Assembly (NCBI RefSeq): GCF_024323335.1 | Contig: NC_066583.1 | Location: forward strand, 365,673,877 to 365,737,876 | Direction of reading: 5' to 3' | Source: Lathyrus oleraceus | Lineage: Eukaryota; Streptophyta; Magnoliopsida; Fabales; Fabaceae | DNA length: 64,000 nucleotides | Part shown: in pieces, positions 1-10,595 of the stretch | How the letters are laid out: each line of letters starts with the position of its first letter | Position numbering within the stretch: position 1 is the first letter of the stretch | Position numbers and translations under genes: made by a program | The notes under the pieces: generated by a model | Told to the model about the DNA's origin: nothing | The model's input: only the letters and a program-made list of their open reading frames with translations | Database searches by the model: none

Positions 1-568
1 GACTCAAATAATTCTGGAAATTTTCATGAGCATACAACAGGTCAAACATAATCATCATACCAAAAATCAGCATCATCAGAGTTCAATTGACATGGATACA
101 AAAAATGCACAAGCTAGACATCCGATTGTGTGACACAAATTGTCACACCTAAAGTACATGTGTCCCAAACAGTGAAGACAATATCAAAAAATGCCAAATA
201 AAATCACACAAATCCATCATCATGTTAACAATCATCATGCAAAATTTCATGGCATTTGGATCATGTATGAGCATTCTATGATAGGATGAATGAAGCAAGG
301 TCGTGAAAGCATACATGTTCAATCACTCTAACACAATTTAATTTCCAGGAATGGTAAAATCACAAAATCAATACCATAAAATTCTAGACATTCATAGTAT
401 CATGTAGGAAAAAACCTGGAATTATTTGGATCATTATTCTATTAGTTATGATTTTTTGAAGGTCAAGGAAAAAATGAAATAAAAATTGAAAAAACAATGA
501 AAATAAAATGAAATGAAGAAATTGTGGAAACGCGCCCAGCCGGAATCGAAGCGAGGGAAGGCTCGCTG

Positions 569-588
569 ATGAAACGACGTCGTTTCAT
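569..588. repeat. 20-bp perfect palindrome with GACGTC core
   Basis: ATGAAACGACGTCGTTTCAT is perfectly self-complementary over 20 bp. The centre GACGTC carries an ACGT core of the kind bound by plant bZIP factors (known of the family). Binding here is not shown. Confidence 0.85.
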
Positions 589-652
589 TAGTGCCCTAGC
601 CAAAGCGCAGGAACGGACGCTATGCTGACGCTAGGTGGACGCTAGTGGCGGA

Positions 653-683
653 AACCACCGTCTTCTTCATGAAGACGGTGGTT
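653..683. repeat. 13-bp inverted repeat, 5-nt loop
   Basis: The left arm AACCACCGTCTTC (653-665) and right arm GAAGACGGTGGTT (671-683) are perfect reverse complements around TTCAT. A transcript from either strand could form a stable hairpin. It lies 65 bp from the 20-bp palindrome, in the same LTR. Confidence 0.85.
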
Positions 684-1315
684 GTTACTGTTCACAACGA
701 ATTTTTTTTTCCAGAATTTTAAAATTCATACACCAATGGAAAGCTTGCAACATGAGGAATCCAAATCTACCATTATTTTACTCTAATTCATCATATATTT
801 CAAGAATCGAAGAGAAGAAGTATTGGATCTACAAACTTTAATTTGCCATAACTCCATGAATATTGCACCAAATTTCATGTTCTTTATATCAGCGGAATCA
901 GCAAGCAACGAACTACAAGATTATGTGCATAAAAATAGGAATTACAAGATGTTAAATTTTGACCTCTTGAAGCTCCAACAATTGCAGTAGCAGATTCAAG
1001 GCTTGGCACTTGTGTAGATCCACTCCTGAACACTTGTTATGAATCCTAAAGTTGAAATTGAGGCCTGGAGATGTTTAGATCTTGCTCAAATTTGAAACTC
1101 CATCTTCACCTTCATGAACTTGCCATGCTTGATTTCCACACGAATCCTTCAAAACAAAGGTGGATCTGCACTAAATCAAGATCATAGAACCAGAATATGG
1201 AAGAAAAACTCAATGTTATGTGGAAGAATTTTGAATTTGGATTGGGAGAAAATTTTGGAGGGAAAAAAGTTCTAGATCTAGAAACGGTGAATTCTGAAAA
1301 TTCTGTTATAATTAA

Positions 1316-1324
1316 CTATTTATA
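1316..1324 (-). promoter_or_regulatory. Candidate LTR TATA box (TATAAATAG)
   Basis: Read on the minus strand this is CATATAAATAGTTAA, a good plant TATA box about 1 kb from the LTR edge. Other LTRs in the window have a similar TATAAATA. Position and motif only. Confidence 0.4.
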
Positions 1325-2331
1325 TGACATGTTAATCCATTTCCTAATCATGCTTAGGCTTGGCTAATTAAACTTTAATGAGAAAAGAGGTGTTATGCAA
1401 AATTTGATTTTTTCACCCCATGCATGCAATCCTACGTGAACAGTAGCAAATGGCCATGCATTTTCACTTAAAACCATGTTATGAACATGTTGGAATGGTT
1501 AAGAAGTCCATATGATGCACCTATTTTGAATTCATGATTTTCCCTCCAAAATGGACATGAATATGCATATGATCATATGATGAATTTTCATGCAATGTGA
1601 TGAATGATTTGGAAAGTTCATGTCATGAGAAGAATTTGGCAAAAAGGAGCACTCAATTTGGAGTTATGAGTCAAAAGTTATGGCCTTTTGAAGTTCCATG
1701 CACACTTGGCAATGATTTGATCATATCGTCTTAACCATTCATCAGATGCTCATGATCTTGGACTTTTTGGAAATGGGAGAGAAAGATTTTCAACTTTCAT
1801 GTTGGGTAAAATTTCATTTGAAGCTTCTTTGATGTTGGAAAGTCAAGTTGAAGTTGGTCCAAAAACTTGCCATTTTTGGAAACTTGAAATTACAGGTCAC
1901 TTTCCATTTTGGGAAACTTTTGATCTGGCTTCAAAATCTTCAAGGTAGATGTTTGACATGATGAATAAACCTCTTTGGGGCATGAATGAAGTGTCTCAAA
2001 CCCTTTCTCCACCTCCTAGCCCTCAGTTGACTTGCAGTTGACTTTTATGGGCCCTAAATGCCCTAAAACTGCACTGTGGACTTTGAGCCTCTAACACTTG
2101 GCATAATAGCTTCAAAATGAACCTTGGGTTCACATAAGCTCATTGGAACACCCATAGGTCCTTTTTTCTCATGGAAATGCCTTGCCTTTTGCACAGATGA
2201 ATCCTCTTGATACCAGTCTTGACTGATGAGATGCAATGTACTGTGCAATGTTAATGTAATGTTAGTGAAATATTAATGACCTAAAAATGAAATGAATGAA
2301 TGAATGTGGGGTGCAAATTTGAGGTGATACA

Positions 2332-2984
2332 CAAGTAACTAAACTTCTATTTATAGTAACCAACCAACCAACCCACTTAACAGCTTTTCAAACAGAGTGG
2401 GAAATACTTAAAAACAGAATTTGCGCACGAACGGTCGACCATAGCAGGTTTATGCGTCGACGCATAGCCTGCAGTTTTGGACAGATTGAAAAACACAGCA
2501 GTATGCGTCGACCATAGGTCGGCGTGCGCTGACCCGTGGTTCATGCGCTGACCCCAGCGGTCGACTCAAGCCTTTTATGCGCTGACCCGTGGGAAATGCA
2601 CTAAGTTATGCGCTGACCCGTGGTTCATGCGATGACCCTTGCGGTCGACTCAAACCCTGCAAATCTGCAAAAATTCATATTTTTGTGGTTTACATGCATT
2701 TTGTCATGACCACATTTTATCCACATATGTTGTATGAAATATAGCAGTTTAGATGAGCATAGAAAAGGATATGATAGGTGATATGTTGCATTTGTTTTGT
2801 AGAGGTGGAATCGACAATGCCGATTCATCCATGGTGGTCATTTGTCATCATCGAAACCTAGGATCGTATGTTGTATGACAGTTTGCCCTTACATAACTTT
2901 GTGCTTTATTTAAAAGGTTTGGTGCGTCTTTTTTTATGTTATATATTAGCGCTTGAGACCACATGACAAGGAGGCCTATCCGGC
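2332..2984. repeat. Noncoding stretch with GTCGAC and GCGCTGACCCGTGG repeats
   Basis: No gene is seen. From 2425 to 2660 short words recur: ATGCGCTGACCCGTGG (about 2577, 2608), GCGGTCGACTCAA (about 2558, 2640) and GGTCGACCATAG-like words. A perfect 16-bp palindrome TATGCGTCGACGCATA occupies 2451-2466. This GC-rich island contrasts with the AT-rich surroundings. Its origin is unknown to me. Confidence 0.55.
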
Positions 2985-3050
2985 GGAGTTGGCAAAAGGG
3001 ACGCTTTGGCAAGCTCTTAGTCCTGGGTTCAATACCCATGTGCGCCATAT
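2985..3050 (+). other. tRNA-like / SINE-like fragment with Pol III B box
   Basis: GGTTCAATACC at 3026-3036 is close to the Pol III B-box consensus GGTTCGANTCC, and GGG/CCC bases around it can form a T-arm. About 27 bp upstream, TTGGCAAAAGGG is a poor A-box match. GGCG at 2992 can pair with CGCC at 3043-3046. The segment is only about 55 nt, too short for a tRNA, so it is at best a deleted tRNA relic or SINE head. Confidence 0.25.
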
Positions 3051-4342
3051 TTGATTTTTTCAGCACTTTAATTTTTATTTCACATTTCTTTTTAATCCCC
3101 TCATTATTCCTAATGTTTACCCCTTTTATTTATTTTAATTATTAAACATCGATTTTAATTTATGGATTCAACTATTCCCATGTTGTTTATCCATGATTAT
3201 TTTTATCGATACATCAATAATATTTCGCATCGTTTCGATTAATCACATATGACATTTCAATTATTGTCAATATGTGAAAACCGGCTTTGAGCACATTATC
3301 TAGATTTCTTGTTTGCTTTTCAATTTCCATCTGCCTTGCACGTCATTGCGTTATGCGACTTTGATTTGCATCCTCGCATCCCGATTTTTATCCGTGCACG
3401 TCCCGATGTTGTTTCTTTTAATTAAATTTTTGAGTGTTTTGTATATATAACTTGTTGTGTTATTTATTTTCTCCACACGGCTTACTCTTGGGCCTTCTTA
3501 CAATGAGACAGTTCTCTTGCACTTACACTCATACATCGCATTTCTTGTTGTTTGTGCCCGATTTAATTATTTCATTACTTTGAATTCCCATTCGACAAAA
3601 TGTACCCCCACTCCCTTGGCATGTAATAATTTTACTGTTTTATTTCTTTATTGCTTGATTGTTTAGTTAGCTACTAACCCAAGAATAAAATCAACCATTT
3701 CCAAAAGATCAAAAATAAGACTCGATCCAACATCGAGTATTTTCTCAATAAACAAATCAATCCATCTCTTCCTCCTATTCTATTCCATTTCTGTCAAACC
3801 TTCATCAAATGCTTGATCCAACGTCAAGACATTTTTCATAATAAAAACTCAAAAAAATATTAATTCATATTTAAGACCTTTTCAATAAAGATGGAAATGG
3901 AATGTGATGGATACCACGCACTCCTGAGACTAGGGTTCGAGATGGATGTCTCGCCTATCCTAGCTCTCGCCATCATCCAAATTTATCTATTATGTTTCTC
4001 TCAGACATTCATTCAAATTTCTCTTAAACGTCCATCAATGCTTGATCTAGTGTCAAGTCATTTTCACAAAAAAACTCAAAATACTTAATTCCTATTTAAA
4101 CACTTTTTTCAATAAGATGGAAATGGAACGTGGTGGATACCACGCACTCCTGAGATTAAGATTCGAGGTGGATGCCTCGCCTAACTTAGCTCTCGCCATC
4201 ATTTAAAATTGTCAATGCAGTTTTCTTCAAACCCTTTCTTAATCAAATTCAAAACACTTGATCCTTATTAAACATTTTTGCAAATAAGATGGAAATTGAA
4301 CGTGGTGGATACCATGCACTTCTGAGACTAGGATTCGAGATG
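3050..4342 (+). mobile_element. Plus-strand Ogre-type LTR, left part (split by nested insertion)
   Basis: This is continuous with 16482-17157 once the nested element 4348-16476 and one GATAT copy are removed: the text runs from GAGATGGATAT into CTCGCTCATCC, as it does in the intact repeat unit at 3940. The far end (17157) is a clear LTR terminus of the same subfamily as those at 28500 and 48457. The upstream limit is uncertain, and no TG...-type start or polypurine tract was found. It is AT-rich, with no gene. Confidence 0.5.
3888..4342 (+). repeat. Degenerate tandem repeats inside the LTR, about 170-225 bp spacing
   Basis: Units begin GATGGAAATGGAACGTGG near 3890, 4116 and 4288, and each ends with a CGAGATGGAT..CTCGCC block. 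The third unit was interrupted by the nested element and resumes at 16477. Confidence 0.75.
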
Positions 4343-4347
4343 GATAT
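4343..4347. other. Target-site duplication GATAT (left copy)
   Basis: GATAT directly precedes the left LTR and recurs at 16477-16481 directly after the right LTR. A 5-bp duplication is normal for Ty3-gypsy integration, and the copy is still perfect. Confidence 0.9.
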
Positions 4348-5938
4348 TATCGCAACCTGAAAAATACAGTGTGGGAAAAAACAACCGGCGAAAGAAAATG
4401 ACAGAAGAGTCGCCACCGTGCGTTATTTATCCCAAAGGAGGGAAAGGAAACGCTCGAAGTAAACCTGAAAAGAGAAAAGGAAAAGACAAGGTCTCGCAAC
4501 CAAATCTTGGGTTCGGGAGTCAGTTATGCGAAGGGAAGGTATTAGCACCCCTACGCATCCGTAGTACTCTACGGGATCCACTTTTGTAGTTCTTGCCACA
4601 AGGGTGTGAGTTTATCTTGTGTTGTTTACTAAAAAGGGGTTAAATGAAAATGACTCGCGCGGATGTCGCATCCACTGCATACGTATCTCATCTGAATATG
4701 AGAATCAGAGTCTCCGTAGCTCGGCTGACCTATGGGTTAGGGGGATGTGTGCTCGCTAAGACATCGCGTCTTATGCCTACGTATCTCATCTGGAATGAGA
4801 ATCAGAGCAAGCCGTAGTTCGGCTAACTACGGGGTTATGGATTGGGTTTTGGACGAACGACGTTACTACGCAATCTACCGGATGCTCGACCTTTGGAGAC
4901 TTACTCGCCTGTAGTAGAAGAAGTAAACGTGTGTTTAGGAGAAGAAAAATCAATGAAGGGTTAGGGTTTGGGATGCTCATGCTCAAAGAGGGACGAAGGA
5001 ACCTGTAAAAAAAATAAACACACAAAAACATTGCCTCCTATCGAGGTCTTCCAGCTAGGAAAGCAGTAAAATGTGGGAAAAATGTAAAAGTACCACGCAG
5101 ATAAAGATCCAAAGTAACAGCAATTAGAGGAATGGGAAACCCTGAGATCCCTCCAAGCTAACATCATCAAAGAAAGCGGGTCAGTACAGGTAACCGGAAT
5201 GAACCTCCAAGGGGTATCCCACAAATAAAGTGGAAAACCACGCAAGTTATCCCTGCAAAAGTCATGTGAGCCCTCACATAAACAAAACTTAACAAACAGG
5301 TTAGAGAAACAAAATAGGGTAACCAAGAGTTGCCCCCAAATCAAAATGTAACCACATGAATCATGCCCTTTCAATTCACAAAAAGCTCACAAAAAGCAAC
5401 CAAGGGTATGAGGCCTAAACCTCTTGTCAAAGACATGCATCAAAAGGGTATCAAATTCACTCATAATACCTCCTACATTTAGAGCATTCAAATTAAAGGC
5501 ATAAAGATGATGGATATAGGGCAAACCTGATTGGAGAGATCGGTTGAAATCAAATGGCACGGCTGGATTTGCAAACCAATGTTAGGGTTTGCTTGAGTTG
5601 AAAGTGTGTGAATCAGAATGAACCTTTCAGAGTTGCCTGGAGGTTGCTGCAAATTAATTCTCACTCTCTCTGTCTAGGTTTCTCTTCAGTTTTGTCCAGG
5701 GTTTTGTTCCAAGGAAACCTCAGAGTGTTTTGCTTCTCTTCCTTTTTCTGTCTGTTTTGTTTCAATGAAACTCTAGTATTTATAGCCTAATATTGGTAGC
5801 TTAGTGGGCTTTTGAGAGAGGTCCAAGTCCAAGATTTTTTTCATTTATTTATTTATTTATTTATTTATTTAATTTTTTAATTTTTTATTTTTTTATTTTT
5901 TTCCGGGAAAATGAAGGGTAAATTTTGGGGTATTACAA
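4348..5938 (-). repeat. 3' LTR of element 1 (1591 bp)
   Basis: It aligns throughout with 14857-16476. The plus-strand left edge is mutated from TGTCAC to TATCGC, and the right edge is ...GGGGTATTACA (minus-strand start TGTAATACCCC). It contains a minus-strand TATA box at 5777-5784, and a (TTTA)n run at 5841-5870 that is much shorter than in the partner LTR. Confidence 0.93.
5841..5870. repeat. (TTTA)n microsatellite in LTR U3
   Basis: About 7-8 TTTA units. The equivalent tract in the other LTR (16360-16422) is about twice as long, which explains most of the LTR length difference. Confidence 0.9.
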
Positions 5939-5951
5939 CTGCCCCTATTCA
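5939..5951 (-). other. Polypurine tract of element 1
   Basis: On the minus strand GAATAGGGGCAGT directly precedes the 3' LTR start TGTAATACC. The AGGGGCAG core also precedes the 3' LTRs at 57292 (element 2) and, as AGGGACAGC, at 53933 (element 3). It primes plus-strand DNA synthesis. Confidence 0.8.
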
Positions 5952-8090
5952 ATCAACTGGAGACCTGGAAAGAAGATAGCAGCGACTTTCGTGCTTTCGA
6001 GGTATCAAGGGATTGAATACAATAAAAGCTCGAAAATTTGCACTGAAGTGAAGTGAAGTAACAATGCCTGTCAGAATCGGCAAAGAAGTGGTCTTGAAAG
6101 AAGAATCCGTCTGGTACGGTGAGAGTCAGTCTGAATACCGAAAAAGAATGTTAACCTGGATACCAAATAAATGGTAACACAGAAATAACCATGGCCTGAA
6201 TGCCGCTCGTCAGTCTGAATATTGGAAATGACTTCGATCTGAACATCGGGAGATATGAGATTATTAATATCGGTCTGAATACCGAGGGGCTGGCCTGAAT
6301 GCCACAAGTTGCGTCGACCTGAACGTCGGAAACTTCTTCGATCTGAACATCGGAAAATTGGCCTGAATGCCACAAGTTGCATCGACCTGAACGTCGGAAA
6401 CTTTTTCGATCTGAACATCGGAAAACTGGCCTGAACGCCACAATTTGCATCGACCTGAACGTCGGAAACTTCTTCGATCTGAACATCGGAAAACTGGCCT
6501 GAACGCCACAAGTTGCATCGACCTGAACGTCGGAAACTTCTTCGATCTGAACATCGGAAAATTGGCCTGAACGTCACAAGTTGCATCGATCTGAACGTCG
6601 GAAACTTGTTCGATCTGAACATCGGAAAACTGGCCTGAACGCCACAAGTTGCATCGACCTGAACGTCGGAAACTTCTTCGATCTGAACATCGGAAAACTG
6701 GCCTGAACGTCACTTCGGTCTGAATACCGGAAACTTCATGCCTGTCAGCATCGGCAGAAATAGGGAACGATAATAGAGGCGGCGCATGGCCCAATGACAC
6801 TTGCTGGGGATAACAAAGGTAAGTCATGAATAATCTTTAGTCTGAGTACTAGAAACAACTTCTGGCTTATCACTTGGGATACCGAGAATGTTTTATGCTT
6901 ACATGCGTATGTTTGAATATTTCAATGGCGTAATGCTCCATGAAAATGGAAATGCTACGCGATTTGGGAGGATGCAATGCAATATGATTCTACATGCAGG
7001 GATGCGAAATGCTAGGTAGAATGCCAAGCTGAGGCAAGGGGATTTGCTGGGGAAATGATCACCATCTTCTGGACCCTGGAAATGCTGTTGGAGATGCACA
7101 ACGCAAAGAATTCTGTGGGGAAATGACCTGCCACACGGTGTTCTAGCAATGACGAAATACCGAGATTCTAACTGGGGAGAGAACGACACTGAAAACCTGC
7201 TGTTGGGGAAAGCGATAGTGGTTCTGGCAACCACGATCTGCGAGAGATAACTCAGCAAGGGAAGCAAACACCGATACGGTACCGAGGTTCTGCTTCAAGG
7301 AAAGAAACCATGGATCTGGCATTGGGATTATCGATTTGGCCTCGAACTCTGAGGAGCAGCCGCTTCTGCTGGGAAGATACAGTCTGGAACTGTCAACTCC
7401 GCTGGGGGTATATAGTCTGACACGGTCAACTCTACTAGGGAGTGTATAATCTGAAACCACCGTTTGGGGGGAGGTACAGTGGTGAGAACCTGTTGGGGAT
7501 TGAAGAATCCAACGCTCTGATCAACTCTTCAGGGATAAGATACCGAATTCGTCTGTTGGCGAAAAAACATTCACGATCATCTGCAGGGGATTTTAAGGAA
7601 ATGCCCCGAGGGTACCTGTTCTGAATAGACGATCCGAAAGCACTTAAAATTTACAGCAATTTTAAATGTTTATTAAGCATGTACCTGTAAAGCTCTTATG
7701 TGTCATGATGCAATGTTTATCAAAAAATTCGGACGTCGTTTTTGAAAACAAAACAGAAAAATGAAAATGAAAACAGAGATATACTGAGTAACATGATTTT
7801 ATTGATTGAACGGCCTCTGAATAGGCATTTACATCAGGAAGCAATCCCTGGAAAGAGGTAATCGCATAACAGATAAAAAACAGACATTAATCTAATGGCA
7901 ATGTGAAATGGATTTCTATTGGGTTCCAATTCTGCTATGACTTGCTCGTCTTCAAGATCCTCCTGATGATCAGCTTTCTGAAAAGAGTGATCGGACTGTT
8001 TCCTATCCTTCAAAAGTTTCCAGTCATTGACACGAGATGAGATTCAGAACTACTCAGAACACAGTCATTCGCTTAATCCCTAACTTTTGC
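5952..8090 (-). other. 3' untranslated region of element 1 (hypervariable)
   Basis: This noncoding region lies between the hairpin array and the polypurine tract. It holds scattered short hairpins with CTGAAY loops (6193-6851), the 68-bp tandem array, and many CTGGGGA/TTGGGGA words at 6800-7600. Open frames of up to 187 codons here are read-throughs of the tandem array in different frames, not genes. Hypervariable, satellite-forming 3' UTRs are described for Ogre elements (established knowledge). Confidence 0.8.
6290..6735. repeat. 68-bp tandem array, about 6.5 copies
   Basis: Unit starts (ATCGACCTGAACG-type) fall at 6313, 6381, 6449, 6517, 6585 and 6653, exactly 68 bp apart. Each unit contains hairpins CGAC-CTGAAC-GTCG, CGAT-CTGAAC-ATCG and GGC-CTGAAY-GCC. 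As 68 is not a multiple of 3, the frame rotates, which explains the overlapping long open frames. Confidence 0.95.
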
Positions 8091-8279
8091 CTGGATCGCC
8101 CTTTTCGGGTTTTCAATCCATCGGGATACCCATTTTTGCCTAAGTTGCCTTTTCAGGTTTTCAACTTATCGGGTGTACAATCTTTTCACTTTTAATCCCT
8201 AATTTTTGCCCGAACCTTTTTCATTTTCTTGGTTCGCCGGGATGCCCATTTTTGCTTGGACTACACTTTTTATTGTCCA
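8091..8279 (-). repeat. Array of four hairpins with covarying stems, just after the integrase stop
   Basis: Plus-strand arms: TGGAT 8092-8096 / ATCCA 8116-8120; TAAGTT 8141-8146 / AACTTA 8163-8168; CGAACC 8211-8216 / GGTTCG 8231-8236; TGGAC 8257-8261 / GTCCA 8275-8279. Each is preceded by TTTTGC(C) and followed by one base and CGGG. The first two share the loop text CTTTTC.GGTTTTC. The same four-hairpin layout recurs at 60160-60330 in element 2 with different but still complementary stems. The last hairpin ends 12 nt from the integrase stop. Function unknown. Confidence 0.85.
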
Positions 8280-8290
8280 GCGGGTCTATT

Positions 8291-9376
8291 TCATGCAAAG
8301 TATTTTTTAACTGCGTCTGAGTTCACCGGGGAAGTGAAGTTTTCACCATCCATCGTTGCAAGCATTAAGGCCCCACCATCAAAAACCTTGGTGACAATAT
8401 ACGGTCCATCATAGTTAGGAGTCCACTTGCCCCTGTGATCTGTCTGAGGAGGAAGGATCCTTTTCAACACCAAATCTCTGACCTGGAAGCATCGAGGACG
8501 CACTTTCTGATCAAAGGCTCTCTTCATCCGACTTTGATACAACTGCCCATGACAAATGGCTGCCATTCGCTTCTCTTCGATAAGACTCAACTCATTAAAC
8601 CTTGTCCGAATCCATTCAGCTTCGTCTAACTTGACATCCAACATGACTCTTAGAGAAGGAATCTCCACTTCAACAGGTAGGACTGCTTCCATACCATACA
8701 CAAGGGAGTAAGGGGTTGCCCCGGTCAATGTACGTACTGAAGTACGGTACCCATGCAAGGCGAAGGGTAGCATCTCATGCCAATCTCTGTACGTAACGAC
8801 CATCTTCTGCACAATCTTCTTTATATTCTTATTTGCCGCTTCAACAGCACCGTTCATCTTAGGGCGGTAAGGGGAAGAATTGTGATGCTGAATGTTGAAG
8901 TTCTAGCATAACTCCTTCATCATTTTGTTGTTGATATTAGAACCATTATCAGTAATGATTCTTTCGGGAATCCCATAGCGATAAATGATTTCTTTCTTGA
9001 TGAATCGGGCAACCACATGTCTGGTGACCTTCGCAAATGACGCTGCTTCGACCCACTTGGTGAAATAGTCGATGGAAACAAGGATGAAGCGATGCCCATT
9101 GGAGGCGGTCGGCTCAATCTTTCCAATCATATTGATGCCCCACATAGCGAAAGGCCACGGCGAAGACATCACATTCGAAGGATTCGGCGGCACATGCACC
9201 TTATCAGCATAAATCTGGCATTTATGGCACTTCCGAGCATATTTGAAACAATCAGATCCCATGGTCATCTAGTAATAACCTGCTCTTAACAATTTCTTAG
9301 CCATTGCATGTCCGCCGGCATGAGTACCGAAGGAGCCTTCATGAACTTCCTGCATTAACATGTCTGTTTCGCGTCT
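8291..9376 (-). pseudogene. Integrase domain of element 1 pol, two nonsense codons
   Basis: The integrase joins retrotransposon cDNA to host DNA. The zinc-binding part has the H-H-C-C pattern (VHEGSFGTHAGGH, then CHKC). The core shows the first Asp in SIDYFTKW, the second in ITDNGSN and the Glu in NGAVEAANK. The tail ends VKKYFA at a TGA (8291-8293). Two stops interrupt a single frame: TAG at 9269-9271 after RAGYY, where Trp is expected, and TAG at 8903-8905 after MKELC, where Gln is expected. Both fit single transitions. It is the C-terminal part of a pol polyprotein with RT and RNase H upstream. Family call is firm; it is not functional as it stands. Confidence 0.93.
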
Positions 9377-10595
9377 GTCCACGCATCTGAGCAAAACCAT
9401 GTTGAAGTTCCTCTTATACAACACATCGTCTTTGTTCAAGAAGAAACTGCCTGCCAATCTTCTCAAAGTCTTTCTATCATTGTTGGATGCCCCTGCAGGG
9501 TACTCTTGATTCTTCAGAAAGCACTTGATGTCGTGATACCAGGGCTTGTCATCAACTAACAGTTCAGCAGCAAACACATACGCGGCCCTATCAAGGCGCA
9601 TCACGTCGATCTTGGGAGCATGGTTCCAACGGATCACCGTGATCATGGAGGATAGAGTAGCAAGAGCATCTGCCATCTGGTTCTCATCACGAGGTATATG
9701 GTACAACTTTACTGTTGTGAAGAAAGTCAAAAGTCTTCTCGTGTAATCTCTGTAGGGGACCAAATTGGGCTGGAGAGTGTTCCAATCACCATTCACTTGA
9801 TTGATCACCAGAGCTGAATCTCCGAAGATGTCCAGAGTCTTGATTCTCAAATCAATGGCTTGCTCAATACCCAAGATACAGGCTTCATACTCAGCTTCAT
9901 TATTGGTGCACTCGAAAGTCAGACGAGCGGTGAAAGGCATGTGGGCACCTTTTGGAGTTGTAATGACAGCACCAATTCCACTTCCTCTGGCGATGACGGC
10001 CCCATCAAACATTAAAGTCCACTTTTCGTCTGGATCAGGTCCCTCTTCAACAACTGGCTCTTCACAGTCTTTCATCTTGAGGAACATGATGTCTTCATCT
10101 GGAAAATCAAACTTCATCGGCTCATAATCTTCAACCGGCTGTTGAGCAAGATAGTCTGACAGAATACTCCCCTTGATGGCTTTCTGGGAAGTATATTGGT
10201 TGTCGTACTCTGTTAGTACCATTTTCCAACGAGCAACTCTTCCGGTGAGAGCTGGCTTCTCAAATATATACTTGACTGGATCCATTTTGGAGATCAGTAA
10301 GGTTGTGTGAGACATCATGTATTGTCTCAATCGCTTCGCATCCCATGCAAGTGCACAACATGTTTTTTTCAAGCATTGAGTATCTCGACTCGTAATCTGT
10401 GAATTTCTTACTCAGGTAGTAGATGGCATGCTCTTTCCTACCTGTCTCGTCGTGTTGACCGAGAACACAACCCATGGAATTGTCTAGTACTGTCAAATAC
10501 ATAATCAGCGGTCTCCCTGGGACCGGAGGCACAAGGATAGGAGGATTCTGCAAATACTCTTTTATCTTCTCGAACACCCTTTGACAATCATCATT
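9377..10595 (-). pseudogene. Dual RNase H region of element 1 pol, frameshifted
   Basis: Two RNase H modules follow RT. The first, gypsy-type (about 10560-10150), includes PLIMYLTVLDNSMGC, SRYSMLEK and ISKMDPVKYIFEKPALTGR. The second, archaeal-type, has the acidic residues in MFDGAV, NNEAEYEA, GDSALVINQ and RDENQMADALA (about 10030-9640). A second archaeal-like RNase H marks the Tat clade (established). The frame breaks at a T7 run, 10363-10369: the YSMLEK frame continues one base out in KKTCCALAW, consistent with a 1-base insertion in a homopolymer. The domains degrade the RNA of RNA/DNA hybrids during reverse transcription. Confidence 0.9.

Larger units (their letters stand above)
1..2331 (-). 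mobile_element. Ogre/Tat-type LTR, partial (U3 side), cut by window start
   Basis: The right edge reads (plus strand) ...GAGGTGATACA at 2331, i.e. a minus-strand LTR starting TGTATCACCTCAAATTTGC. This resembles the TGTAATACCCCAAAATTT start of the element at 4348-16476. A minus-strand TATA box lies about 1 kb inside (1316-1324), which gives a U3 of about 1 kb, and the rest of the LTR would extend left beyond the window. No polypurine tract follows at 2332, so this may be a solo LTR or a truncated end. No coding potential is recognised. Two strong palindromes (569-588, 653-683) lie in the part expected to be transcribed. The family assignment is inference from edge and layout. Confidence 0.5.

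Noticed and set aside
2848..3066. 72-codon minus-strand frame with MGIEPRT
   Set aside because: GIEPRT-like peptides arise from translating B-box-like DNA in reverse. The frame has no other support.
4961..5374. Minus-strand open frame of 137 codons (repeated at 15470-15889)
   Set aside because: It lies entirely within the LTR of element 1, is present in both LTRs with frame-altering differences, and has no domain. Probably chance.
6071..6827. Three overlapping minus-strand open frames of 111-187 codons
   Set aside because: They are read-throughs of the 68-bp tandem array. The period is not a multiple of three, so all frames show the same peptide words in rotation.
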